A stretch of 14,445 nucleotides of DNA, taken from NCBI GenBank assembly GCA_023432465.1, contig JAEYUO010000141.1, positions 1-14,445 of the forward strand, written 5' to 3'. Positions 6,860 through 13,382 of the stretch are shown in pieces. The stretch comes from Planctomycetota bacterium (GTDB lineage Bacteria > Planctomycetota > Phycisphaerae > Phycisphaerales > UBA1924). The position numbers and the translations under genes are program-made. Below the pieces are notes generated by a model. The model was not told where the DNA came from. It saw nothing but the letters and a program-made list of their open reading frames with translations, and made no database searches. How positions within the stretch are numbered: position 1 is the first letter of the stretch; each line of letters starts with the position of its first letter.

Positions 6860-7727
6860 GGCGAGCGACTATAACCGCGGGCTGGCTTGGCCGGTTCGGC
6901 TGGTGCACATTGTCCTGGCGGGCATTGCCGATTGGTTCGGTCCTCTCTGGGGCTGGCTCTTTGGGACCGCACGCCGGCGATGGACCGTGCCGCTCGCCCT
7001 CGCGCCGCTCGCGTTTGTGCTCGTCTATCCCTTTGACGGTGTGCTGCACGCCGCTGCCCGGTGGATTGCGGGGTGGGTACTGAGCGGCGACATCCGCCGC
7101 GAATGGGAGGCCTGGCAGCAGTTTGGCGCAGTCGGGTCTGTTCTGTGTGTCTCCGCCCTTGTTTTTCTTCTGGATCGCCCCCGCGCCCGCAAACTCCTCG
7201 ATCTATACGCGGCATCCCTCATCGGGCTCGCCGTGTACTCCGTGCTCAAGATGGGCATCGGCCGCCCCCGCCCCAAGTTCGAGGATCCGTGGACCATCCT
7301 CGGGCCGTGGGGGGCGTATCCCCTCGGTCCGGAAAAGGGCGTGAGGCACGCCTGGGAAGCGGGGGCTGAACTTTGGTCAGTGCCCTCCAGCCACACCGTC
7401 GCCGCGGTGATCCTCGCATGGTTCCTCATCCGGATGTACCCCGCGATCTGGCCCCTCGGCGTCGCGGCGGTCTGCCTTGTCGGCTCGGCTCGCATCATCT
7501 TCAACGCGCACTGGCCCAGCGATGTCGTTGCCGGCGCGTTCCTGGGATTTGCGATTGCACGTGCCGCCATCGACGGATGGTGGGGGGTCAAGGGCCTGGA
7601 TTGGCTCTGGCGAAAGACCGTCAGTCCTCTCGCCGAACCCGCCTATCCGCGCCTCGCGGCCGCCATGGGGGAAGAAGCTGAGCCAAGCCCGAGAACTCGC
7701 ACGGAAAGACAGCCGATACAGGGGTAG
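6858..7727 (+). CDS. PAP2-family membrane phosphatase
   Basis: The protein has 289 residues and several membrane helices. All three PAP2 motifs are present: C1 as KMGIGRPRP (Lys131, Arg138, Pro139), C2 as PSSH (176-179, His179 acting in the catalysis) and C3 as ARIIFNAHWPSD (Arg212, nucleophile His218, Asp222; the usual leading Ser is Ala). The family removes phosphate from phosphatidic acid, undecaprenyl pyrophosphate or related lipids on the outer face of the membrane. Its divergent neighbour uses polyprenyl-phosphate sugars, so recycling of that carrier is a plausible role (inference). The C-terminal 40 residues are polar. An ATG at 6837 adds seven residues; neither start has a clear ribosome site, and 6858 fits the divergent layout slightly better. 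Confidence 0.88.
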   Translation: MASDYNRGLAWPVRLVHIVLAGIADWFGPLWGWLFGTARRRWTVPLALAPLAFVLVYPFDGVLHAAARWIAGWVLSGDIRREWEAWQQFGAVGSVLCVSALVFLLDRPRARKLLDLYAASLIGLAVYSVLKMGIGRPRPKFEDPWTILGPWGAYPLGPEKGVRHAWEAGAELWSVPSSHTVAAVILAWFLIRMYPAIWPLGVAAVCLVGSARIIFNAHWPSDVVAGAFLGFAIARAAIDGWWGVKGLDWLWRKTVSPLAEPAYPRLAAAMGEEAEPSPRTRTERQPIQG

Positions 7728-7748
7728 ACTTCGGGCCTTGAAAATCCC

Positions 7749-7835
7749 GGAGAGGTGTCCGAGTGGCCGAAGGAACGCGACTGGAAATCGCGTAAACGGG
7801 TAACTGTTTCGGGGGTTCGAATCCCCCCCTCTCCG
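7749..7835 (+). tRNA. tRNA-Ser (anticodon GGA)
   Basis: This is an 87-base class II tRNA. The acceptor stem GGAGAGG pairs with CCTCTCC, followed by discriminator G at 7835. The anticodon stem CGCGA/TCGCG encloses loop CTGGAAA with anticodon GGA at 7783-7785, which reads UCC and UCU. A long variable arm follows, then the T-stem and loop GGGGG-TTCGAAT-CCCCC. The 3' CCA is not encoded. It lies 21 bases after the PAP2 stop and is followed by a clear terminator. Confidence 0.97.
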
Positions 7836-7842
7836 CTTGAAG

Positions 7843-7873
7843 CAGCCCTTGCGAACGCAAGGGCTGTTTTCAT
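7843..7873 (+). terminator. Rho-independent terminator after tRNA-Ser
   Basis: A perfect stem of 10-11 bp (CAGCCCTTGCG at 7843-7853 with CGCAAGGGCTG at 7856-7866) is followed by TTTTCATTT. It lies eight bases past the tRNA 3' end. Confidence 0.92.
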
Positions 7874-8053
7874 TTCTGCTCGCGAACATTGAATCGTTCG
7901 ACAGTGGCCATCGCCCGGCCACCATCCTGTCCGGGCAGGACCCCGCCGGATCCCGCGTTGCACATGCGGCGCGATGCCGCGGCATCGGCCCTATTGGCCG
8001 GAGTCGAGCCGTCGGCCCGCGTGCCCCAAACGCGGATCGAATGGCTGGGCTCT

Positions 8054-8548
8054 TTACTTCCCACGGCGTGGGCGAGCCGGCGCCTTCGCAGCCGGCAGGG
8101 TACCGGCGGCTCGCTTCCCATGAACCGTCGGGACAACGCGCTGTGCTCGTTCCGGTGAAGTCTCAAGCATCTCCGCGATCGTGGATGCCCCCAGGGCGCT
8201 CTCGACCATGCCGATCGCCTCATCAAGTCGCGCGTGGAGCTTGCAGAGCTTGACCGCGTGAGAGGGAATGTTCAGCGGGCACTTGGTGATGCGCTCGATG
8301 GGATCGACGGCGTTCACGACATCGAGGATGGTGATGTCCTTGGCGGACCGCTGGAGGGTGAATCCTCCGCTGGGCCCGCGCTGCGCGGTGACGATCCCCA
8401 CGCGCCCCAGGCCCTGCAACACCTTGGAGAGGTACCCCGGCGAAACCTGCGTGGCTTCGGCGATCTCGCCGGTCGTGCAGGGCTTATCGGGCTCGGCGGC
8501 GAGGTGAACGACGGCCCGAAGGGCATATTCGGCGGTGCTGGAGAACAT
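8054..8548 (-). CDS. Rrf2-family transcriptional regulator (NsrR/IscR-like)
   Basis: The protein has 164 residues. The winged helix-turn-helix occupies about 1-65, with the family signature MFSSTAEYALRAVVHLA at the start, then CTTGEIAEATQVSPGYLSKV and the wing RGPSGGFTL. The dimer and sensor region carries Cys90 (ITKCPL) and Cys102 with His105 (LCKLH), and Cys24 lies in the HTH. Rrf2 sensors such as NsrR and IscR usually ligate a [2Fe-2S] or [4Fe-4S] cluster through three cysteines here. With two in the loop, a third ligand would have to be Cys24, His, Asp or Glu. The tail after residue 140 is Lys/Arg/Pro-rich and unusual. The gene is divergent from the RIC-like gene, and a candidate operator lies between them. 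Regulation of the neighbouring electron-transfer genes by NO, iron or cluster status is inferred. Confidence 0.9.
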   Translation of the reverse strand: MFSSTAEYALRAVVHLAAEPDKPCTTGEIAEATQVSPGYLSKVLQGLGRVGIVTAQRGPSGGFTLQRSAKDITILDVVNAVDPIERITKCPLNIPSHAVKLCKLHARLDEAIGMVESALGASTIAEMLETSPERAQRVVPTVHGKRAAGTLPAAKAPARPRRGK

Positions 8549-8572
8549 TGGGTCCCCGAGTAATGGATTTGT

Positions 8573-8596
8573 TTATCCAGATATGTACAATGATAG
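8573..8596. promoter_or_regulatory. Candidate Rrf2 operator A, rrf2-ric intergenic region
   Basis: TTATCCAGATAT at 8573-8584 contains the inverted repeat TATC-CA-GATA. It is followed by GTACAATGATAG, whose TACAAT (8586-8591) is a reasonable -10 box for the RIC-like gene; the -35 is weak (TGGATT at 8564-8569). The element is shared with two other promoters in the window (11306 and 13330). Its position between the divergent regulator and target suits control of both. Confidence 0.55.
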
Positions 8597-8638
8597 GGAC
8601 CCGGTTCGGCCCTTTCCGCCCCAGAATAGGAGGTTTCG

Positions 8639-9274
8639 ATGCTCGGCTCGATCACCCCACACATGACGATCGTCGAGATTCTGCGCGAGCACCCCGCGGC
8701 CGAGGGCGTGCTGTCGCGTTTGGGGATCGACAACTGCTGCGGCGGTCACGCGACACTGGCGGAACACTGCCAGCGGCTCCGGCTCGATCCCGCGGCAGTC
8801 GTGAGCGAGATCGGCCACGCGCTGTGCCGCGGTGAGCAGGCCGGCGGCAAGGACCAACTCCACCAGCGCGCCGCGCGGACCAGGGCGCTGCTCGGGCAGG
8901 TGGTCGAGCTGAGCCGGCGCGTGGCGAGTGTGCATGGGCCGCATCGGCCCGAGCTTGTGGAGCTGGAGCGGGTTGTGGAGTCCCTGGTGCGAGGGATCGC
9001 GGCGCGGATCGACGAGTCAGAGCAGCGGCTGCTGACCCACGCGCGCCGCAACGGGGCTGACGCCCTCGGAGTGAGAGTGGCGGAGCGCGAGGCCGCGCAC
9101 CGGGCGTTGATGGCGCTGCTGCAGCGCTGCGGCGAGTTGACCGCCGGGTTCCGTGCGCCGGCGGAGGCGTGCGGGTCGTGGCGTCGGCTCATGGACCTGC
9201 TCATCGAGCTGCAGACCGATGTGCAAGAGACCTCGCGGCTGGAACACCTCGAGCTCGCGCAGCCGGCGGCATAG
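8639..9274 (+). CDS. ric: RIC/ScdA/YtfE-like iron-sulfur cluster repair protein, di-iron ligands degenerate
   Basis: The protein has 211 residues. Residues 1-60 match the ScdA_N/DUF542 domain with the hallmark GIDNCCGGHATLAEHC (Cys33, Cys34, Cys44). The rest matches the hemerythrin-like domain: VHGPHRPEL (98-106), an ESEQRLL segment, and PAEACGSWRRL. RIC proteins repair NO- or peroxide-damaged Fe-S clusters with a di-iron centre. Here several expected ligands seem absent: the HxxxE of helix 2 reads R123-IDE-S127, and the HxxxE near the C-terminus reads T198-SRL-E202. Only His154 and Glu202 of these clearly remain. The start at 8639 has TAGGAGG five bases upstream. The gene lies 23 bases from the polyferredoxin gene, likely one operon, and faces the Rrf2 gene. 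It may act through its DUF542 cysteines rather than a di-iron site. Confidence 0.82.
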   Translation: MLGSITPHMTIVEILREHPAAEGVLSRLGIDNCCGGHATLAEHCQRLRLDPAAVVSEIGHALCRGEQAGGKDQLHQRAARTRALLGQVVELSRRVASVHGPHRPELVELERVVESLVRGIAARIDESEQRLLTHARRNGADALGVRVAEREAAHRALMALLQRCGELTAGFRAPAEACGSWRRLMDLLIELQTDVQETSRLEHLELAQPAA

Positions 9275-9297
9275 CGCCCAGGCCCGGAGCCGCCATC

Positions 9298-11259
9298 GTG
9301 GCAACACGGCACGACACCTCAGCCAGGAAGAAGCAGGCCGATGCGCCCCGCACGGTGCACCTGCCCGTGCTGGGAAAGAGCCTGGCGCAGGCCGATCGAC
9401 GCCTCAAGCGGCGACGGCGCATCCGTGCCTGCGTGCTCGCGGGGGTCTGGGCGCTGATGATCGCCCACGTGACGCACTGGGCCATCACCGGGCGTTCGGT
9501 CGCGCCGTTTGTGTTGTCGGATGCCATGAAGACACTGGAACTCGGGCAGATCAACCCCGGCTTTCTGCTTTTCGCGGCTGCACTGCTTGTGACGCTCGTG
9601 TGCGGCCGATTCCTGTGCGGCTGGGCGTGCCATATGGGCGCGATGCAGGACCTGTGCGCCTGGTGCATGAAGAAGTGCGGCGTGCGGCCGCGCATGTTCC
9701 GGTCTCGGCTTCTGGGCTATGTCCCGCTGCTCCTCGCGCTCTACATGTTCGTCTGGCCGACAGCCAAGCGCATCGCGATCCTGCCGGTGCTCGAACAGGT
9801 CTGGCCGGGTGGTGCGGCGATGCTCGGACCGGTTGCGCCCTTTCCCGGGTGGAGCACGAAGCTGATGACGACGGACCTCTGGGCGGGATTGCCCACCGTC
9901 GCCGTTGCGATTCCCTTCCTGCTGCTGTGCGGGTTTGCAACCGTGTACTTCCTTGGCGCACGCGGCCTGTGCCGATACGGCTGCCCGTACGGCGGTTTCT
10001 TCCTGCCCGCGGAGCAGCTGGCGGTGGGACGGGTGGTGGTGAACCCGGACCTGTGCGACGGATGCGGCCGGTGTACCGCCGCGTGCACGGCGGGGGTCCG
10101 TGTGCTCGAAGAGACCAAGGCCTTCGGCATGGTCGTGGATCGCAACTGCATGCGATCGCTCGACTGCGTGGCGGCCTGCCCGCACGATGCTCTCCGCCTC
10201 GGAATCGCCCGGCCCGCTGTGCTCAGCCGCGCAACGACCGAGCGCCCGCCACGCCCCTCCTCTGACCTGAGCTTCTCGCAGGAAGCGGGCATCGCCGGGC
10301 TGTTTGCCGCGGGATTCTTCGCCACGCGCGGGCTCTACGGCGTGATCCCGCTGCTCCTGAGCGTAACCCTCTCCGCCATCGCGGCATTCGTGATCTGGCG
10401 TGCATGGCACTTGCAGACACAGCGCGATGCGCGGCTGGTCGGTGTGCAGCTCAAACGCGCGGGAAAAGTACGCGCCGGCGGATGGGCGCTCCGCGGGCTG
10501 GCCGCGGCGACGCTCGTGCTGATCGCGCACTCCGCCACCGTGCAGGGTGCACAGTGGTGGGGGGGTGTTCTCGATGGGCGCACGATGGCGACCCGCGAGC
10601 AGGTGTTCGGCACGGACCCTGCGGGCGTGCAGCAATCAGACCGCGCAACGGCGCGGCAAGCCCTGTGGTGGTACCGATGGGGCCGCTCGATCCGCGAGGG
10701 AGGGATCGGTCTGCTGCGCACCCGCGAGATCGAGCATCGCGAGGCGTGGCTGCTGCTGGTCTCGCAAGAGCACGCGCTCGCCGCGGCCAAGCTGCGAGGG
10801 CTCATCCGCGGCGATGCTCCCGTCGATGCGCTCGTGGCGGACCTGGCGCGCGTGCTCCTGATGCTCGGCGACACCGCGGGTGCGCGCCAGGAACTGGAGC
10901 GAGCCTGCGCAATCGACTCTCCGCTGGGCGATTCGCGCCGACTGCTCGGATGGGTCAGGCTGACTCAAGGCGAGCACGCCGCTGCCGCGGCATCGCTCCA
11001 GCGCGCCATGGATGAAACCGCGGAAGATCCGGCGACGCTCGATCTTCTTGCCACCGCCTGGGCCGCGGCCGGAGAAGGCCGACGAGCGATCGATGCGCTC
11101 GTGCGGTTGTCGAAGGCGGGCCCGGATGCCGCCGCATACGCACAGGCCAAGGGCGTCCAGCTCCTGGACCTGCTGGGAAGCCCCGACCCCGAAGGCGAGT
11201 GGCGGGCCCTGGTTCGGGCAAGCCCGGGGGCTGACCGAGAAGTTCGCGGCCCAGGCTGA
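9298..11259 (+). CDS. NapH/NosR-like polyferredoxin membrane protein fused to a TPR-like domain
   Basis: The protein has 653 residues. Membrane helices near 45-62 and 86-102 are followed by CGRFLCGWACHMGAMQ (Cys102, 107, 111), a NapH/NosR/CcoG signature. Two more helices lead to LCRYGCPYGG (Cys225, 229). A dicluster ferredoxin segment comes next: CDGCGRCTAAC (253, 256, 259, 263), then CMRSLDCVAACP (284, 290, 294), where Ser287 occupies the expected second Cys. Helices near 330-368 and 396-412 follow. Residues 445-640 are soluble and helical with TPR-like spacing (LARVLLMLGDTAGARQELER, then LGWVRLTQGEHAAAAASLQRA). The NosR FMN domain is absent. Related proteins pass electrons from quinol to periplasmic N-oxide reductases. 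The start is GTG at 9298 with CGGAG about nine bases upstream; a longer frame from 9169 would overlap ric. Confidence 0.85.
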   Translation: MATRHDTSARKKQADAPRTVHLPVLGKSLAQADRRLKRRRRIRACVLAGVWALMIAHVTHWAITGRSVAPFVLSDAMKTLELGQINPGFLLFAAALLVTLVCGRFLCGWACHMGAMQDLCAWCMKKCGVRPRMFRSRLLGYVPLLLALYMFVWPTAKRIAILPVLEQVWPGGAAMLGPVAPFPGWSTKLMTTDLWAGLPTVAVAIPFLLLCGFATVYFLGARGLCRYGCPYGGFFLPAEQLAVGRVVVNPDLCDGCGRCTAACTAGVRVLEETKAFGMVVDRNCMRSLDCVAACPHDALRLGIARPAVLSRATTERPPRPSSDLSFSQEAGIAGLFAAGFFATRGLYGVIPLLLSVTLSAIAAFVIWRAWHLQTQRDARLVGVQLKRAGKVRAGGWALRGLAAATLVLIAHSATVQGAQWWGGVLDGRTMATREQVFGTDPAGVQQSDRATARQALWWYRWGRSIREGGIGLLRTREIEHREAWLLLVSQEHALAAAKLRGLIRGDAPVDALVADLARVLLMLGDTAGARQELERACAIDSPLGDSRRLLGWVRLTQGEHAAAAASLQRAMDETAEDPATLDLLATAWAAAGEGRRAIDALVRLSKAGPDAAAYAQAKGVQLLDLLGSPDPEGEWRALVRASPGADREVRGPG

Positions 11260-11275
11260 AAGGAATCAGAAAAGC

Positions 11276-11303
11276 TTGACAGCCGGCCCAGCCGATGTAA
11301 ACT
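11276..11303 (+). promoter_or_regulatory. Sigma-70-like promoter of the pentaheme cytochrome gene
   Basis: A consensus -35 TTGACA at 11276-11281, a 16-base spacer and TAAACT at 11298-11303 make a good vegetative promoter. It lies between the TPR-fusion stop and the cytochrome start, so the cytochrome gene probably has its own transcript. Confidence 0.6.
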
Positions 11304-11305
11304 GG

Positions 11306-11332
11306 ATAACAGGATATAGAAATACGCTATAG
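11306..11332. promoter_or_regulatory. Candidate Rrf2 operator B, pentaheme cytochrome promoter
   Basis: ATAACAGGATAT at 11306-11317 resembles sites A and C. It overlaps the perfect inverted repeat TATAG-(7)-CTATA at 11315-11331. It sits directly after the -10 box, around the expected transcription start, where a bound protein would block transcription. It shares the 9-mer GATATAGAA with site C. Confidence 0.55.
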
Positions 11333-11341
11333 GAGCCCCCC

Positions 11342-13174
11342 ATGCTCTCGCTTGCACGGCATCGGTACTGGTTGTTCGCCGCGGGCGGATGCGCCGGCGC
11401 GCTGGTCCTCGCCACCGTCGTGTACGCCGCGATCATCACGCTCACGCTCGAGGACATGCACCTCAGGGGCACGCAGGCGGGCATGGTCGGTCCGGACATC
11501 ATCTACACCGAAGAGAACTGCATGGACTGCCACTCGAGCGTCGACGGCACGCCGAGCATCCACTCGCAGTGGGCCGGCAGCCTCATGGGCAACGCAGGCC
11601 GCGACCCGCTCTTTTTCGCGCAGATGGCGACGGCGAACCAGGATGTGGAGAACGTCGGCTACTTCTGCCTGCGATGCCACGTTCCGATGACCTTCGTGAC
11701 CAACCACGCCATGCCGGCCGACGGCAGCGCGATGAACGATCTCGACAAAGAAGGTGTGAACTGCCACTTCTGCCACGCGATGGTGGACCCGGTCTATAAG
11801 CCCGGCGTCAGCCCTCCGGAAGATCTGGCGATCCTCGCCGGCCTCCCCGGAGGGCCGCCCGAGTACTACGCCAACGCGCAGTTTGTCCTGGATCCCTCAG
11901 GGACACGTCGCGGCCCGCGGCAGGACACCTTCGCGTTGCACGATGTCATCCCCTCCGAATTCCACAAGACCGGCGAGTTTTGCATGACCTGCCACGAGGT
12001 CGGAAACGTCGCCGTCTCGCGTCAGCCCGATGGGACCTACCGCTACAACACGCTCAACGAGCGAACGCCGGATGAAAACCCGCACGAGCAGTTCCCGCTC
12101 GAGCGCACCGGCTCGGAGTGGAAGCTCTCGGCCTTTGCCAACGGCGGTGTCAACATGGGCGGCCGGTTCGGAGGAACCGGCGGCCCCGTCGTCAGCACAT
12201 GCCAGGACTGCCACATGCCCAAGCGCGAGGCGCAGGCCTGCTTCTTCGGCCCGGTTCGGCCGGATGTCGCGGGGCACGAGTTCGCCGGTGCATCCGCACA
12301 GGTCCTCGACCTCATCATGGCGTACATCGGCGATGAAGAGCCGCAGACGACCGAGGCGCTCCAGGCCGGACGCGCCGCGGCGGTCGGAATGCTCGAGAAG
12401 GCCGCAACCCTGCAGCTCTCGATGGTCGATTCGGACCTGAACGTCCGGGTCATCAACGAGTCCGGACACAAGCTGCCCACCGGCCACATCGAGGGCAGAC
12501 GCGTGTGGATCAACGTGAAGTTCCGAAACGCACAGGGCGACCTCATCGCCGAGCACGGGCACTACGACCTGGAGGAAGCAGAGCTCGATGAGGCCTCGAC
12601 CACCGTCTACGAGATGCACCTCGGGCTCAGCGTCTACGCATCGCAGGTCACCGGTCTGCCCGCCGGGCCGACCATCAAGATGTCCCTCGCCGACACGATC
12701 ATGAAGGACAACCGCATCCCGCCCCGCGGCTTCAACAACGCCGCGTTCGCCGCGGCCGGCGCGCCCGTCGTCGGCCATGCCTACGCGGATGGTCAGTACT
12801 GGGATGACCGCCCGTTCGCCGTGCCTCCCGGCGCGCACCTCGCGGAAGTTGCCCTGTACTACCAGCAGACCCCGCGGCACTACATCGAGGCGTTGCGTGA
12901 CCAGAACACCACCGATCACTGGGGCAACACCCTGCACAGCCTGTGGACCGCGACCGGCAAAGGCGCCCCGATCCTGATGGCCTCGGCCACGCTGGATGTG
13001 CAGACATGCGTTGCGGACTTCGACGCAAACGGCATCGTCGGCGTCGCGGACATCTTCGCCTTCCTCGCCGCCTGGTTCTCCGGCAGCCCCGCCGCGGACA
13101 TCGACGGTGTCGGAGGCGTCGCCGTGCCCGACATCTTCGCCTTCCTGCACACGTGGTTCGCAGGGTGTGTCTGA
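11342..13174 (+). CDS. Membrane-anchored pentaheme cytochrome c with dockerin-like C-terminus
   Basis: The protein has 610 residues. An N-terminal hydrophobic segment (about 10-35) looks like an uncleaved anchor or signal peptide. Five CXXCH sites follow: Cys60/His64 (CMDCH), Cys109/His113 (CLRCH), Cys141/His145 (CHFCH), Cys214/His218 (CMTCH) and Cys287/His291 (CQDCH). After the haem region comes a segment with NESGHKLPTGHIEGRRVWIN, often seen in multihaem cytochromes related to c554/cytochrome-c3-like families. The C-terminal 55 residues are a paired dockerin-like module. The protein acts outside the cytoplasmic membrane, presumably moving electrons to or from a periplasmic or surface partner; whether it is also catalytic is unknown. 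AGGAG lies six bases before the ATG. It has its own promoter and a candidate operator. Confidence 0.9.
   Translation: MLSLARHRYWLFAAGGCAGALVLATVVYAAIITLTLEDMHLRGTQAGMVGPDIIYTEENCMDCHSSVDGTPSIHSQWAGSLMGNAGRDPLFFAQMATANQDVENVGYFCLRCHVPMTFVTNHAMPADGSAMNDLDKEGVNCHFCHAMVDPVYKPGVSPPEDLAILAGLPGGPPEYYANAQFVLDPSGTRRGPRQDTFALHDVIPSEFHKTGEFCMTCHEVGNVAVSRQPDGTYRYNTLNERTPDENPHEQFPLERTGSEWKLSAFANGGVNMGGRFGGTGGPVVSTCQDCHMPKREAQACFFGPVRPDVAGHEFAGASAQVLDLIMAYIGDEEPQTTEALQAGRAAAVGMLEKAATLQLSMVDSDLNVRVINESGHKLPTGHIEGRRVWINVKFRNAQGDLIAEHGHYDLEEAELDEASTTVYEMHLGLSVYASQVTGLPAGPTIKMSLADTIMKDNRIPPRGFNNAAFAAAGAPVVGHAYADGQYWDDRPFAVPPGAHLAEVALYYQQTPRHYIEALRDQNTTDHWGNTLHSLWTATGKGAPILMASATLDVQTCVADFDANGIVGVADIFAFLAAWFSGSPAADIDGVGGVAVPDIFAFLHTWFAGCV
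13007..13171 (+). other. GC-type dockerin-like module in the pentaheme cytochrome
   Basis: Residues 556-610 hold two EF-hand-type loops: DFDANGIVGVAD, with good Ca-ligand spacing, and DIDGVGGVAVPD, which is weaker. Each is followed by a near-repeat, IFAFLAAWFSG and IFAFLHTWFAG. A cysteine precedes the first loop (556) and another ends the second (609, in AGCV), likely a disulfide. This layout is known from secreted proteins of Phycisphaerales and is a lineage marker here. Confidence 0.85.
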
Positions 13175-13307
13175 GCGGAGCACGCGACCTCCGAGTCCGT
13201 GAGGCGTGGCGGAAACGCTGAGCTTCTCGAAGTGGCCCGATCCATCCAAACAACGAACAAGTTTCGGGCTTCCGGCGATTTTTTCGGCCAGAAACTAGAA
13301 AAGCCGG

Positions 13308-13336
13308 TTGACTTCTGCCCGCATGGACGATATCAA
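13308..13336 (+). promoter_or_regulatory. Sigma-70-like promoter of the diheme cytochrome gene
   Basis: TTGACT at 13308-13313, a 17-base spacer and TATCAA at 13331-13336 form a plausible promoter. It lies in the 208-base gap after the pentaheme gene. The -10 lies inside candidate operator C. Confidence 0.5.
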
Positions 13337-13359
13337 GATATAGAACTCTAGATATAGAG
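13330..13359. promoter_or_regulatory. Candidate Rrf2 operator C, diheme cytochrome promoter
   Basis: This is the densest of the three sites. ATATC-AA-GATAT (13330-13341) is a perfect 5-2-5 inverted repeat covering the -10. AGATATAGA occurs twice, at 13336-13344 and 13350-13358. CTCTA-GATA-TAGAG (13346-13359) is a second inverted repeat. The AT-rich block stands out in otherwise GC-rich DNA and shares GATATAGAA with site B. Confidence 0.6.
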
Positions 13360-13382
13360 CACTCCAGCCCGGAGCCCGATCC

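Noticed and set aside
7874..8053. Small RNA or gene in the gap between the tRNA-Ser terminator and the Rrf2 gene
   Set aside because: No ribosome site, conserved-looking protein, hairpin plus T-tract or promoter could be identified.
9319..10635. 438-residue minus-strand frame opposite the polyferredoxin gene
   Set aside because: Shadow composition; the plus strand has unmistakable Fe-S and membrane motifs.
11260..11282. GGCTG...CAGCC inverted repeat after the polyferredoxin gene as a terminator
   Set aside because: The arms are short, the loop is long, there is no T-tract, and it overlaps a good promoter.
11897..13249. 450-residue minus-strand frame opposite the pentaheme cytochrome
   Set aside because: The plus strand carries five haem motifs and a dockerin module; the Val/Gly/Asp/Arg-rich complement is an artefact of high GC third positions.
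13272..13287. T6 run with flanking CCG/CGG as a terminator after the pentaheme gene
   Set aside because: The T-run falls inside the loop of a 3-bp stem rather than after a stable stem.
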